Source: Treponema sp. (lineage in GTDB: Bacteria > Spirochaetota > Spirochaetia > Treponematales > Breznakiellaceae). Taken from it: DNA of 17,765 bases. Both the position numbers and the translations under genes were made by a program. The stretch covers positions 1 to 17,765 of the forward strand of contig JAIRRU010000151.1 of the NCBI GenBank assembly GCA_031255815.1. Reading direction: 5' to 3'. Positions 6,189 through 14,185 of this stretch are shown here, piece by piece (within the stretch, counting starts at the first letter, position 1; each line of letters opens with the position of its first letter). Under the pieces are notes generated by a model. It was not told the DNA's origin. It did no database searches and worked only from the letters and a program-made list of their open reading frames with translations.

Positions 6189-6192
6189 AGTA

Positions 6193-6726
6193 CTAAAGCT
6201 CTTTCAGCAGAACCCAGGTTGCCCCGTTCCCCCCGGAGCGGGAATCCCGGTGGCCGCTTTCCCCGGCAAAAGGGCAGCGTTCGATAAATTCCCTGACCGT
6301 GCGTTTCAGCACCGCTTCTCCCGCCGAATGGTTCCCCTTGCCGTGGATCACCAAAACTTTAAGGAAACCCCGGCCTTTGGCGTAGGCGAAAAAACTCTCC
6401 AGCGAGGCCCAAGCTTCCTCCCGGCTCAGCCCGTGGAGATCTATTTCCGCATCCGGCCTCCGGGCCAGAAGGCGGCGGCGCTTTTCCCCGGAAGACAGGC
6501 GTCGGTCTTCTTCCTCCGCGTCCTTGTCGTAGATCCCGTTGGTATTAAGCCAGCGGGTAAGGGAAAGGGCCGCGTTTCCCGGAGGGGGTTTTCCGCCCTC
6601 CTCCCCGGCGGCGGGCTTCTCCTTCTTCCCGCCTTCCGCCTCCGGTTTCTTTTTGCCCCCGGATCGGAAAGCGCCGGGTTTTCCGGTCTCCCGTTCCCAC
6701 TGTTCAAGTATCTTGCCGAAATCCAT
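6193..6726 (-). CDS. Smr-domain protein (MutS2-type C-terminal domain)
   Basis: From the ATG at 6726 the product is 177 aa. Residues 1-55 are a charged Lys/Glu/Gly/Pro linker, followed by a NTNGIYDKD element and an Smr domain with the three family motifs: DLHGLSREEA at 96-105, VIHGKGNHS at 126-134 and GGNGATWVLL at 165-174. Stand-alone Smr domains are linked to nucleic-acid nicking and, in some bacteria, to cleavage of mRNA on stalled ribosomes. Which applies here is not known. AGGAAG just upstream supports this start. An upstream TTG at 6774 has no ribosome site. The gene lies 89 nt after batD on the same strand and may be read from the Bat operon. It ends 5 nt from element A copy 2. Confidence 0.85.
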   Translation of the reverse strand: MDFGKILEQWERETGKPGAFRSGGKKKPEAEGGKKEKPAAGEEGGKPPPGNAALSLTRWLNTNGIYDKDAEEEDRRLSSGEKRRRLLARRPDAEIDLHGLSREEAWASLESFFAYAKGRGFLKVLVIHGKGNHSAGEAVLKRTVREFIERCPFAGESGHRDSRSGGNGATWVLLKEL

Positions 6727-6815
6727 TAGGGCTTCCTGTAATGCGGTTAGGAACAAGCCCGGTTGTTTACACAAAAGGGCAAGGCGGGCTTCCGCTTATG
6801 CCGGTTCCGCGGGGC

Positions 6816-8483
6816 TTAGTAAAAAACCAGCGCCTCAAGCTTTACCCAGCCGGCTTTCCCCCCCTCCTCCCGGCCAAGCGGTTCCGCATAGGCCCAGTCC
6901 CCCTGGACGGAACGGACGAGCAGCCGGCGGCCTTCCTCAAGCCGGAAGGCCGGGGTTCCCGCCGGGTCGGGAACCCGGAAGGCTTCAGTTTCCCTGGCCA
7001 GGGCCGCGCGGGGCGGGCCGGAAGCGCCGGGAAGGGAAAGCCCGGTAAAGGGGAAAAACCCCAGGCTCCGCAGGGAGAAAAGCGCCAGGCAGGCGAAAAA
7101 AACCGCGGAAACCTTTAAAAAAACGGATCCCGAAACAGCTTTTTTTCGCCTTAAATATCCAATAATTCTATAACACCAGGCCGGGCCGGGGGTTACCCCT
7201 CTTTTTCGGGAAAGAACGAGGAACAGGGAAGCCCCGGCCAGTAGCGCGGAAATTACGAGGGTCCCCTTTAAAAGAAAGCGGGGCCGCCAGATTTCGTCCC
7301 CGTTCCCGGAAAGCCCCAAAAGCCTTTCCGCCTCCCGGCGGAGGGGGATCAGGGCCGGCCCTCCGGCGTAGTCCCGCTCGTTCCGTCTGAGCTCGGCCAG
7401 GGCCTCCGCCCGGAATCCCCTGTCCCAGAGGGCCCGGGCCCGATCCCGTATACTCCCGCAGCCCTCCCTGAAGGGGGGGAGCGGCTCCGGCGACTTTGCC
7501 GGGAAAGGGAGAAGCCGGGAAGCCGGGGGCGCTTCCCCCGGAGAGGGCCCGGAATCCGCGGGATCCGCCGCCGCTAGGGCCGGTGCAGCCGGCGGGGCCG
7601 CCGGATGATCCTGAAGCGCCGGGGGGCCTACCGGAATAGTCAGGGCGGGGATATCCAGGCTGTAATCCCCTGCCGGAACCGTAAAACCGGGGATATTCAG
7701 GCGGCCCTCCTCCAGGGGAATAAGCCGGAGCCTGAGGAGGACCCCCGCCGCCTCGTCGCCCTCCCGGGGAGGGGCCATTTCGAGGATCGCCCCGACGGGC
7801 GTGCGGGGTATGAGGAGCCGCGGGGAGGGGAGCGGGAGGCGGGGATCCCAGTTCCGGCAGACAAGGCTGAACTCCGCCTCTTCCCCCGGACGGAGCAGGG
7901 CGGGGCTATCCTTCCAGGAGATCCGGGGCCTTCTCCCCGCGTCCGGCTGTCCCGCCCCGCCGGGGGCCCTGACGAAGAAGCGGAGGGCCGGGGAGCGGAA
8001 GCGGATCCGCCGGGCCGTTTCCCCGCCCTTCCCGGCTTCCGGATCCGCCGGGTCTTCCGGAGCCGGGACGGAAAGATCGAAGGGCGGCAGGGAGACCTGG
8101 CCGGAAGCGTTGAGGAAAAAGTAATATTCCAGCACGGTTTGGCGCCGGGTTTCCCCGCCGGGGCCTTCCGTAAGCCGGGCTTCGACCCGTATCCGATCCA
8201 GGGAAAGCAGGGGGGGCAGAGGGGGAAGTTCCACCTCGACTTCCCGGGGGAGGGGGTGATCCACCAGGAAGCGCAGGGCCCAGTACTCCCCGGCAAGGGG
8301 GGATTGGGGAAAGCTTTCCGTTTCCAGCCGGGGCGGGCTCTGGGCTTCCAGGCGGGGGGCCGGCAGCAGAAGCCCCGCCAGGGAAAGGAGCGATGCCGCC
8401 AAAAGCTGAAGTTCCGGAAGGGCCCGCTTTAATAATCCGGGCCTGTTGAGGGTTCGTCCCCGATCCATTCCTGACTTTTCCAT
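6816..8483 (-). CDS. batD: BatD-like membrane protein with C-terminal SH3-like domain
   Basis: The 555-aa protein begins with a long n-region and a hydrophobic segment (about 25-42), with likely cleavage after Ala47 (LEA-Q). Residues 50-290 look like beta-sandwich repeats, as in BatD proteins (ESFPQSPLAGEYWALRFLVDHP, then a second RISWKDSPALLRPGE repeat). An Ala/Pro-rich linker (290-340) and a helical, TPR-like stretch (345-390) follow. Two membrane segments (about 404-424 and 455-475) precede a C-terminal SH3b-like domain (about 497-554) with the pattern GDWAYAEPLG then GWV. The start at 8483 overlaps the TPR gene by 55 nt, and an AGGA-type ribosome site supports it. An ATG at 8468 is an alternative. 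BatD is thought to act in the periplasm with BatA and BatB, but its biochemical role is unknown. Confidence 0.75.
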   Translation of the reverse strand: MEKSGMDRGRTLNRPGLLKRALPELQLLAASLLSLAGLLLPAPRLEAQSPPRLETESFPQSPLAGEYWALRFLVDHPLPREVEVELPPLPPLLSLDRIRVEARLTEGPGGETRRQTVLEYYFFLNASGQVSLPPFDLSVPAPEDPADPEAGKGGETARRIRFRSPALRFFVRAPGGAGQPDAGRRPRISWKDSPALLRPGEEAEFSLVCRNWDPRLPLPSPRLLIPRTPVGAILEMAPPREGDEAAGVLLRLRLIPLEEGRLNIPGFTVPAGDYSLDIPALTIPVGPPALQDHPAAPPAAPALAAADPADSGPSPGEAPPASRLLPFPAKSPEPLPPFREGCGSIRDRARALWDRGFRAEALAELRRNERDYAGGPALIPLRREAERLLGLSGNGDEIWRPRFLLKGTLVISALLAGASLFLVLSRKRGVTPGPAWCYRIIGYLRRKKAVSGSVFLKVSAVFFACLALFSLRSLGFFPFTGLSLPGASGPPRAALARETEAFRVPDPAGTPAFRLEEGRRLLVRSVQGDWAYAEPLGREEGGKAGWVKLEALVFY

Positions 8484-9079
8484 CGATCCTGTTCCTTCTT
8501 GCTAAGGTAGTCGAAGAGGGCGCGCTCCCGGCCCAGCCTCTCCCCGTTTTCCCGGCCTTCCCCCCGGGCGGAAGCGGGGCTTTTATCCCGGGGCCGGGAG
8601 AGGAGGCTCAGTTCCAGATTCCGTTTCGCCTCTACCCGGCCGGCGTCTATCGCCAAAGCCTCCCGGAAAGCCGCCGCGGCCCCCTCAAAATCCTCCTCCT
8701 CAAAGAGGAGCAGCCCCGTATTGTAGCGGATCCGGTAGGACAGTTCCCGCCGTCCCTCAGGGGGGATCTTTTCCGAAACTGATTCCAGGGCCTCTTCCGC
8801 GGCGGCAAAGCGTTCCCGGGCGGCCTTCCCCTCGTCCAGGGCCTGGTAGCTCGAACCCAGGCCGTATTCCGCGTAAGGTACCGCTTCCGGGTAGTTCAGG
8901 GCTTTAAGGTAGGCGGAGACGGCCCGGCTATACATGCCCCGGGACTGGTAGAAATTCCCCTCCATGACGAGGAGCCTTCCGGGAAAAACCGAACAGGCCC
9001 CCAGGAGCAGCAGGAAGGGCAGGAGCGCCGGAAACAGAGCCGGGAAGGGCCTGGGGCCGGACTGTTTAAGCTTTCTCAC
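8429..9079 (-). CDS. TPR lipoprotein of the Bat operon (BatC/BatE-like)
   Basis: The 216-aa protein has a signal sequence ending in a clear lipobox, LLGAC, with Cys29 as the lipid site. Three TPR-like helical pairs follow: about 37-70 (EGNFYQSRGMYSRAVSAYLKAL), 71-104 and 116-149 (YNTGLLLFEEEDFEGAAAAF). A Ser/Arg-rich linker then leads to a C-terminal motif, DYLSKKEQDRWKSQEW at residues 190-205. Bat operons usually carry one or two TPR proteins (BatC, BatE) that are thought to scaffold the BatA/BatB complex. The start overlaps the batB end by 14 nt and the stop lies inside batD, so translation is likely coupled. Whether it equals BatC or BatE cannot be decided. Confidence 0.8.
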   Translation of the reverse strand: MRKLKQSGPRPFPALFPALLPFLLLLGACSVFPGRLLVMEGNFYQSRGMYSRAVSAYLKALNYPEAVPYAEYGLGSSYQALDEGKAARERFAAAEEALESVSEKIPPEGRRELSYRIRYNTGLLLFEEEDFEGAAAAFREALAIDAGRVEAKRNLELSLLSRPRDKSPASARGEGRENGERLGRERALFDYLSKKEQDRWKSQEWIGDEPSTGPDY

Positions 9080-10139
9080 GGCGATCCCTCCGGGTTAAGA
9101 GACAGCATTTGGAAGCCCCGAATAAGAACAGGGCGGCGGTAACAAAGAGGTTCCAGCGGGGCTTTTTTTCAGTCCGGCCGCCTTCCGCCCCCGATTCGGA
9201 GGCCAGGGATTCCAGGTAGGATCGGAGGATCCGGGGAGCCTCGGCCTCGTTCCCGTCGATGTAGAGCCCCCCGCTTTTTACCGCGGCGTTCCGCAGCGCC
9301 TGGGGCCTGCGGCGGCTGACGACGGGAACATCGGTCTCATCGGGAAGCTGATCGCCCTCGTCGGAGCCGATTCCCACCGCCGCCAGGCTGATCTCCCGGA
9401 GCAGGGCCCGATCCGCCGCCTCGTTCAGGGAACCGCTCAGAGCTTCCCCGTCGGAGAGGAGGACGATGACCCGCCGGGAGGGGAAGGAGTCGGAAAAGGC
9501 GGCGGCGGCGGCGTCCACCAGGGATTCCAGGTTGGTTCCCCTCCCGGTAAGGGCCGGGGAGCCGAGGCCCGCGAGAAAACTCAGAACCGCCTCGCTGTCG
9601 CCGGTCAGGGGAAGGGCCAGCACCCCCCGGCCCCGGCTCAGCGCGGCGCCGAAACGGACACCCCCCATGTTTTCCACCGTCTCCCGGCTGATCTCCGCCG
9701 CCCTTTCCAGCCGGGAAAGGCCCGGATCCCCCGCTTCCATGCTCCGGGAAACATCCAGGGCCAGGATTACATCAAGGCCCCGGCGGTACTCCGGGACAAG
9801 GCGGAGCCCCCAGCGGGGGCCGGAGACGGCGATAACGAGGCAGCCCAGGGAAAGCAGGAAAAGCGCAGAGGACAAACGGTAGCGCCCCCTGAGGGCTTTG
9901 GCCCCCTCCTCCGGGCCGGGAAGGAACGCGCCCTCCCCCGCCGCCTGCCCGGCGGGCTTAAGGCCGGGAGCTGCGAAGAGGGCGAAGAAGCCGAGCCCCC
10001 GGCGGCCCCGGTATCTCCGATCCAGAACGAGGAAGATCAGGGCGAAGGCGGCCAGGACGGCAAAGGCCCAAAGGGCCCGGGGATTCTCCAGGGCAAAGGA
10101 AGCGTCAGGCCCGGTAAAGGAAACTGCCGCGCCGTTCAT
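9066..10139 (-). CDS. batB: Von Willebrand A membrane protein, BatB-like
   Basis: The 357-aa protein has two N-terminal membrane segments (about 22-39 and 90-106), a cytoplasmic or periplasmic vWA domain and a C-terminal membrane segment (about 331-346). The metal-ion-dependent adhesion site is complete: Asp129-x-Ser131-x-Ser133 (DVSRSM), Thr202 in GRGTN and Asp230 in LLSDGE. The N-terminal SGPRWG motif before the domain is typical of Bat proteins. It follows batA with a 4-nt ATGA overlap. BatA and BatB are thought to form a metal-dependent complex driven by the MoxR ATPase. The order relative to batA and the shorter RRGLDVILALDVSRSM entry support the BatB call, but the A/B labels are by position. 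Confidence 0.87.
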   Translation of the reverse strand: MNGAAVSFTGPDASFALENPRALWAFAVLAAFALIFLVLDRRYRGRRGLGFFALFAAPGLKPAGQAAGEGAFLPGPEEGAKALRGRYRLSSALFLLSLGCLVIAVSGPRWGLRLVPEYRRGLDVILALDVSRSMEAGDPGLSRLERAAEISRETVENMGGVRFGAALSRGRGVLALPLTGDSEAVLSFLAGLGSPALTGRGTNLESLVDAAAAAFSDSFPSRRVIVLLSDGEALSGSLNEAADRALLREISLAAVGIGSDEGDQLPDETDVPVVSRRRPQALRNAAVKSGGLYIDGNEAEAPRILRSYLESLASESGAEGGRTEKKPRWNLFVTAALFLFGASKCCLLTRRDRREKA

Positions 10140-11140
10140 ACCCAGCCCCCCAGGAGGCAGCGGCGGAGAAAGCGGGATCCGGCAAGCAGGATAAGGGCCA
10201 GGACGATCAGGGGCCCGTGGCGTTTCCGCTGCCTGATCAGCAGGCCCGAACGGCTCACCGTCCGCTCCTCCCCGGCTATCCGGGAAAAGGCCGCGGTCAG
10301 GGCTTCCCCGGAGGGCGCGGCGATGTAGATCCCCTCCCCGGCCTGGGCGACGGCCCTGAGGCTTTCCGCGTCAAAACGGGAATCGAAGAGCCCGGTACGC
10401 CGCATCCGGGTAAAGGGATCCACGTAGTCAATGGGGATCTCCCCGCCGCTTCCTATGCCCACTACCCAGAGGGAGATCCCCAGATCGCGGAGCAGAGGCG
10501 CGGCGCTTAAGGGGTGAACCGCCCCGGCGTTGTTCTCCCCATCCGAAAGCAGCACCACGGCCCGGCGCGGGGCAGGGGAATCCCGCAGGTGCAGAGCGGC
10601 CAGGGCGAGGCCCATGCCCAGGGCCGTGCCGTCTCCCAGTTCGGCGATCCGCAGGCTTTCCAGCCGGGAGGAAAGGGCCCTCCGGTCAACCGTGGGGGGA
10701 ACCATCAGGGCCGCGTCGTAGCCCACCGCCACCAGGCCGATGGCGTCGGCGGGCCGGTCTTCCGCGAAGGCGCGGATAAGTTCCCGGGCGGCGTCGAAAC
10801 GGTTCCTGCCGTTCATGTCTATCCCCGCCATACTGGGGCTGATGTCCAGCACAAAGAGGATGTCGGCCCCCCGGTTAAGCCAGACCCTTTCGGCGGACTT
10901 GCTTAGCGGGCCGGCCGCGGCGATAAAGAGGAGCAGAACCCCGGAAAGCTCAAGGCCCCTAAGAATTCTAAGCAGGAAGCCCCCCCTAAAGGGGGGTTTG
11001 AAGGGAAGCCCGCCCGGCGCTCCCAGGGGGATCGTCAGGACAAAGAGAGCGCGGAAGAACCGGGGGATGACGAAAAGCGCCAGAGGGATGAAAACGAGGC
11101 CCAGGGCCAGGGCCGCCGGGTATTCGAAACCGATGTTCAT
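10136..11140 (-). CDS. batA: Von Willebrand A membrane protein, BatA-like
   Basis: The 334-aa protein has an N-terminal pair of membrane segments (about 8-38 and 62-77), a vWA domain and a C-terminal membrane segment (about 309-325). The MIDAS residues are present: Asp99-x-Ser101-x-Ser103 in DISPSM, Thr172 in GDGTALG and Asp200 in LLSDGENNAG. The sequence IPIDYVDPFTRMRR after the domain resembles the BatA insert around DYVDP. It overlaps both neighbours by 4 nt (ATGA), a sign of coupled translation. BatA proteins take part in aerotolerance and stress survival in Bacteroides and Leptospira by an unproven mechanism, probably as metal-dependent binding partners in the envelope. Confidence 0.88.
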   Translation of the reverse strand: MNIGFEYPAALALGLVFIPLALFVIPRFFRALFVLTIPLGAPGGLPFKPPFRGGFLLRILRGLELSGVLLLFIAAAGPLSKSAERVWLNRGADILFVLDISPSMAGIDMNGRNRFDAARELIRAFAEDRPADAIGLVAVGYDAALMVPPTVDRRALSSRLESLRIAELGDGTALGMGLALAALHLRDSPAPRRAVVLLSDGENNAGAVHPLSAAPLLRDLGISLWVVGIGSGGEIPIDYVDPFTRMRRTGLFDSRFDAESLRAVAQAGEGIYIAAPSGEALTAAFSRIAGEERTVSRSGLLIRQRKRHGPLIVLALILLAGSRFLRRCLLGGWV

Positions 11141-12123
11141 ACCGCCGCCTTTCCCCGCAGGGCCTTTTCCAGGCCCTCCGTAAAGCTTCGCAGCCCGTCC
11201 AGGACGCCGCTCAGCTCGGCGGCGCCCGGCTTTTCCCCGCCGTAACGCAGCCGATCCAGGTTACGAAAAAAAGGCCCCAGGGCGGCTCCGCCCAGCTCCG
11301 CGGCAGGAAGGGGTTCCCCGGCCCCGCCATCACCGCCGGAGGGCTTCGGGCTTACCAGGGGCGGCAGGGCGAAGAATTCCCCCGCGCTCATGGCCAGGCA
11401 GTTGTACCCGGTAAAGGAGCCCAGAAAAGCCCTGAATTCGGCGGAAACGAGGCCCAGCATGGCCTGGCAGTCGCCCTCCCCGGCAAGGCTCTGCCTGAAC
11501 CGCCGCTCCGTTTTCCTCATCAGGGCCGCAAGCCGCCGCTTCCGCCGGATTTCCAGCACGCCCCCCAGGTTTTTCCTTGCCCAGAGAGCCCCCCCGATCC
11601 CCCCCAGGCCAAGGAGGAGAAGGCCCGGAACCGTAAGCCAGATGAGCAGAATGGTGCCCGGAACCGCCAGGGGCGGGGCAGGTTCGGAGAGAACCAGGGC
11701 CTCTTTCCCCTCGCCGAGGACGGAGGCAACGTTCACCCGCAGCCCCTCGATCCCCGCGCCGCCGGGCAGGGGAAGCGGGGGGAATTCGATGAGCCCGGGG
11801 CTGTAAGGGGTAAAATCCACCAGGAGCCGGGGGGTTCCGGAGCCGCCCCCCTCCCGATCCCCCCCGCCGGAATCCAGTTCCAGGCGGTGTATACGGATAT
11901 CCTCCCGCGCGGGCAGCCCCGCCGGGTCTTCCAGGGTAAAGGGGGCCGTTCCGGCAAACCCGGATCCCAGCCTGACCACCAGCCGGGCCCGGTCTCCCAC
12001 ATAGACAGTCCGGGGTATCAGGTAGGGCTCCGCCTCCGGCGGCCCGGAACCCTGCTGGGCGCCCAGGGGAGGGGGCAGGAAGGACAGAAAGAGAAGGAGC
12101 AGCGGCAAATTCCAGGGTTTCAC
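11137..12123 (-). CDS. Signal-peptide, single-TM protein of the Bat operon (BatD-like)
   Basis: The 328-aa protein has a signal peptide cleaved near Ala22 (GAQ), a periplasmic beta-rich region (about 30-150) and one membrane segment (about 154-181). A positively charged cytoplasmic part (residues 184-328) follows, with helices and a FRAFLGSFTGYNCLAMSAGEF segment. The ectodomain begins with a DRARLVVRLGSGF pattern similar to the opening of BatD repeats, so this may be a short BatD paralogue. Genes at this position, between DUF58 and batA, often encode such poorly characterised proteins. The cytoplasmic helices resemble the part seen in DUF4381-type Bat partners, but I cannot confirm a family. 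It overlaps its neighbours by 4 nt on both sides. Confidence 0.65.
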   Translation of the reverse strand: MKPWNLPLLLLFLSFLPPPLGAQQGSGPPEAEPYLIPRTVYVGDRARLVVRLGSGFAGTAPFTLEDPAGLPAREDIRIHRLELDSGGGDREGGGSGTPRLLVDFTPYSPGLIEFPPLPLPGGAGIEGLRVNVASVLGEGKEALVLSEPAPPLAVPGTILLIWLTVPGLLLLGLGGIGGALWARKNLGGVLEIRRKRRLAALMRKTERRFRQSLAGEGDCQAMLGLVSAEFRAFLGSFTGYNCLAMSAGEFFALPPLVSPKPSGGDGGAGEPLPAAELGGAALGPFFRNLDRLRYGGEKPGAAELSGVLDGLRSFTEGLEKALRGKAAV

Positions 12124-13076
12124 CGCGTTCCTCCGCCGGAGCCGGGGGGCCGGACGGGCAGAGGGCCGGAACGGCGGCCCGGAACCCTGCGGGACTCCCC
12201 CCGGCCGCCGAAAAAGCGTTTCAGGGCCGTAACCGCGTCTTCCCCGGCGGAGAGGGGGAGGCAGGCGGCCCCGGAACGGCGGCAGACTGTTTCCAGCCGC
12301 TTGCCCCGATCCTCGTGCCAGCGGGACCAGGCGGAAAGGAAGGCCGGGGACTTGGAGGAGGCGTGAAGTCTCAGCCCCGTCTCCGGATCCTCCAGGGGGA
12401 CAAGCCCTATGGGGGGGAATTCCGTGTCCAGGGGGCTGCTTATCCCCACGGCTACCAGGTCGTGTTTCCGGGCCAGATCGCCCAGCGGATCCTCCCAGCC
12501 CGCGGCGTAAAAATCGGAAATCACCACCAGGAGGCTCCGCCGCTTAAGAAGCCTTCCCGCCCCGGCCAGGGCCGCCGCAAGGTCGCTGCCCCGGGCCTCC
12601 GCCCGGAAACCGGCGGTCACGGCAATGGCGCTGCCCAGAATGCCCATCACATGCCGCCGGCCTTTCCGGGGGGGGAAGATCCGGCCGATGCCCTGGTCGA
12701 AGAAGAGGGCCCCCACCCGCTGCCCGGCCTCTTCGGCGGAAAAGGCCACCAGGGCCAGAACCAGAGCGGCCTGTTCGTAGGGGCTGAGCGGCCCGGCCGT
12801 TCCGGCGTGCATGGAGGGGGAAACATCCAGGAGGATGAACACCGTAAGTTCCCGTTCCTCCCGGAACATCTTCACGTAAGGCTCGCCGAAGCGGGCGCTT
12901 ACGTTCCAATCGATAAGCCGGGCGTCGTCTCCGGCCTGGTAATGCCGGGCCTCATCGAATTCAATACCCTGGCCCTTGAACACCGAACGGTAGTCCCCGG
13001 CCAGGAGTTCTTCGGCCAGGCCGCTTGAGACGATGGGGAAGGAACTTATCCGGCGCAGCAGTTCCCGGCGGTCCAT
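12120..13076 (-). CDS. DUF58 domain protein of the MoxR-Bat system
   Basis: The 318-aa protein carries the DUF58 signature: GIEFDEARHYQAGDDARL then IDWNVSARFGEPYVK (residues 37-69), followed by a vWA-like domain with DVSPSM (Asp84, Ser86, Ser88) and a second acidic motif SDF (187-189). No membrane segment is seen, so it is probably cytoplasmic. Its C-terminus is a low-complexity Arg/Gly/Pro tail. DUF58 proteins sit directly beside MoxR in such operons and may link the ATPase to the membrane vWA proteins. The start ATG at 13076 lies 24 nt after the moxR stop with a GAGG site upstream, and the end overlaps the next gene by 4 nt. Confidence 0.92.
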   Translation of the reverse strand: MDRRELLRRISSFPIVSSGLAEELLAGDYRSVFKGQGIEFDEARHYQAGDDARLIDWNVSARFGEPYVKMFREERELTVFILLDVSPSMHAGTAGPLSPYEQAALVLALVAFSAEEAGQRVGALFFDQGIGRIFPPRKGRRHVMGILGSAIAVTAGFRAEARGSDLAAALAGAGRLLKRRSLLVVISDFYAAGWEDPLGDLARKHDLVAVGISSPLDTEFPPIGLVPLEDPETGLRLHASSKSPAFLSAWSRWHEDRGKRLETVCRRSGAACLPLSAGEDAVTALKRFFGGRGESRRVPGRRSGPLPVRPPGSGGGTR

Positions 13077-13100
13077 GAATCGCTTACCTCGGACGCGCGG

Positions 13101-14132
13101 TCAGGGAACGGGAACAAAGGCCAGAAGCCGGGAGATCACGGTATCGGCGTCCATGCCGTCGGCCTCCGCTTCGTAGGAAAGGACGATCCGGTGGCGGAGA
13201 ACCGGATAGGCGGCGGCTTTTACATCGTCGGGGGTAACGTAGGAACGCCCCGCGAAAAGGGCCAGCATCCGGGAGATCCGGTGGAGGGCGATGGTGCCCC
13301 GGGGGGAAGCGCCGAAGGAGATGTAGCGGTATATCCCCTCCCCTCCCCCGGCGGCACGGGGGGCCTGGGAGGGCGCCGGATAACCCCGGAGCGGCGCCGG
13401 GGCCTGGCGGGAAGGGGGGCGGGTGGCGGTAACCGCCGAAACCATGTAGCGCTCTATCCCCTGATCCACCCGCACTCCCTCCGCGGCGGAACGGAACAGG
13501 GCCAGGGCTTCCCGGTTCAGAACCGGATTCAGGGGGCTTTCAACCCGGCTTGCCCATGCCTGGCGCAGGATACCCATTTCCTCCTCCGGGCTGGGGTAAC
13601 TTACCAGCAGTTTAAGGAGGAAACGGTCCAGTTCCGCCTCGGGCAGGGCGTAGGTTCCCTCATGCTCAATGGGGTTCTCCGTGGCCAGCACGAAGAAAGG
13701 ATCCGGCAGGGCGTAGCTCTGTTCCCCGATGGTTACCTGCTTTTCCTGCATGGCCTCAAGAAGGGCGGACTGAACCTTGGCCGGCGCCCGGTTGATCTCG
13801 TCCGCCAGAACCACATTGGCAAAAACCGGGCCCCGGCGTACCGAAAAGGCGCCCGCGGACTGTTCCCACACCATGGTTCCCGTCAAATCGGCGGGGAGCA
13901 GATCCGGAGTAAACTGGATCCGCTTAAAGAGGAGCCCGGTGATCTCCGCCAGGCTTTTCACCGCCATGGTCTTTGCCAGCCCCGGCACCCCTTCCAGCAG
14001 GATGTGCCCCCCGGCAACCAGGGCGGCCAGGAGGCCGTCGATCATCTCCCGCTGGCCGATCACCCGTTTTGCCAGCTCCGCCCGGCAGGAATCGGCAAGT
14101 TCCGCCGCCCGGGCAACAAGATTTTGGTCCAT
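13101..14132 (-). CDS. MoxR-family AAA+ ATPase
   Basis: Using the ATG at 14132 the product is 343 aa, close to the family size (about 320-350). Walker A is at 48-55 (GVPGLAKT) and Walker B at 107-112 (VVLADE). The MoxR sequences TPDLLPADLTG, LLEAMQE and the ATENPIEHEGTYALPEAELDRF stretch follow. MoxR ATPases act as chaperones that insert metals or help assemble vWA proteins. There is a Pro/Ala/Gly-rich insert of about 27 residues (about 246-272) before the IYRYISFGASPRG motif. Neither the ATG at 14132 nor the one at 14141 has a ribosome site. An extended -10 box overlaps them, so the mRNA may be leaderless from 14132. A much longer open frame upstream is the antisense of the aminotransferase gene and is not coding. 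Confidence 0.93.
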   Translation of the reverse strand: MDQNLVARAAELADSCRAELAKRVIGQREMIDGLLAALVAGGHILLEGVPGLAKTMAVKSLAEITGLLFKRIQFTPDLLPADLTGTMVWEQSAGAFSVRRGPVFANVVLADEINRAPAKVQSALLEAMQEKQVTIGEQSYALPDPFFVLATENPIEHEGTYALPEAELDRFLLKLLVSYPSPEEEMGILRQAWASRVESPLNPVLNREALALFRSAAEGVRVDQGIERYMVSAVTATRPPSRQAPAPLRGYPAPSQAPRAAGGGEGIYRYISFGASPRGTIALHRISRMLALFAGRSYVTPDDVKAAAYPVLRHRIVLSYEAEADGMDADTVISRLLAFVPVP

Positions 14133-14139
14133 AAGGGGC

Positions 14140-14168
14140 ATTGTAACAGGAAGGCGTTGACTAAGAAA
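14140..14168 (-). promoter_or_regulatory. Putative extended -10 promoter for the moxR-bat operon
   Basis: On the minus strand TGT-TACAAT (14148-14140) matches an extended -10 box (TGn before the hexamer, TACAAT 5 of 6). The -35 side is weak (TTTCTT at 14168-14163, 17-nt spacing). Transcription would start near 14133, right at the ATG at 14132. Confidence 0.4.
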
Positions 14169-14185
14169 GACGTTTCCATGATGAT
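14157..14185 (+). promoter_or_regulatory. Possible promoter for the aminotransferase gene
   Basis: TTGACT (14157-14162, 5 of 6) is followed by 17 nt and GATGAT (14180-14185, 4 of 6). The predicted start near 14192 falls at an in-frame ATG at 14193. It overlaps the upstream start codon at 14178, so both cannot be right. A promoter further upstream, inside moxR, is possible. Confidence 0.3.

Noticed and set aside
12315..13028. 237-aa plus-strand open frame
   Set aside because: It lies wholly opposite the DUF58 gene, has Gly/Pro/His-rich composition typical of shadow frames, and has no ribosome site in support.
13191..14177. Long N-terminal extension of the aminotransferase frame
   Set aside because: It is antisense to the MoxR gene, and its translation is low-complexity Gly/Arg/Pro-rich without a domain.
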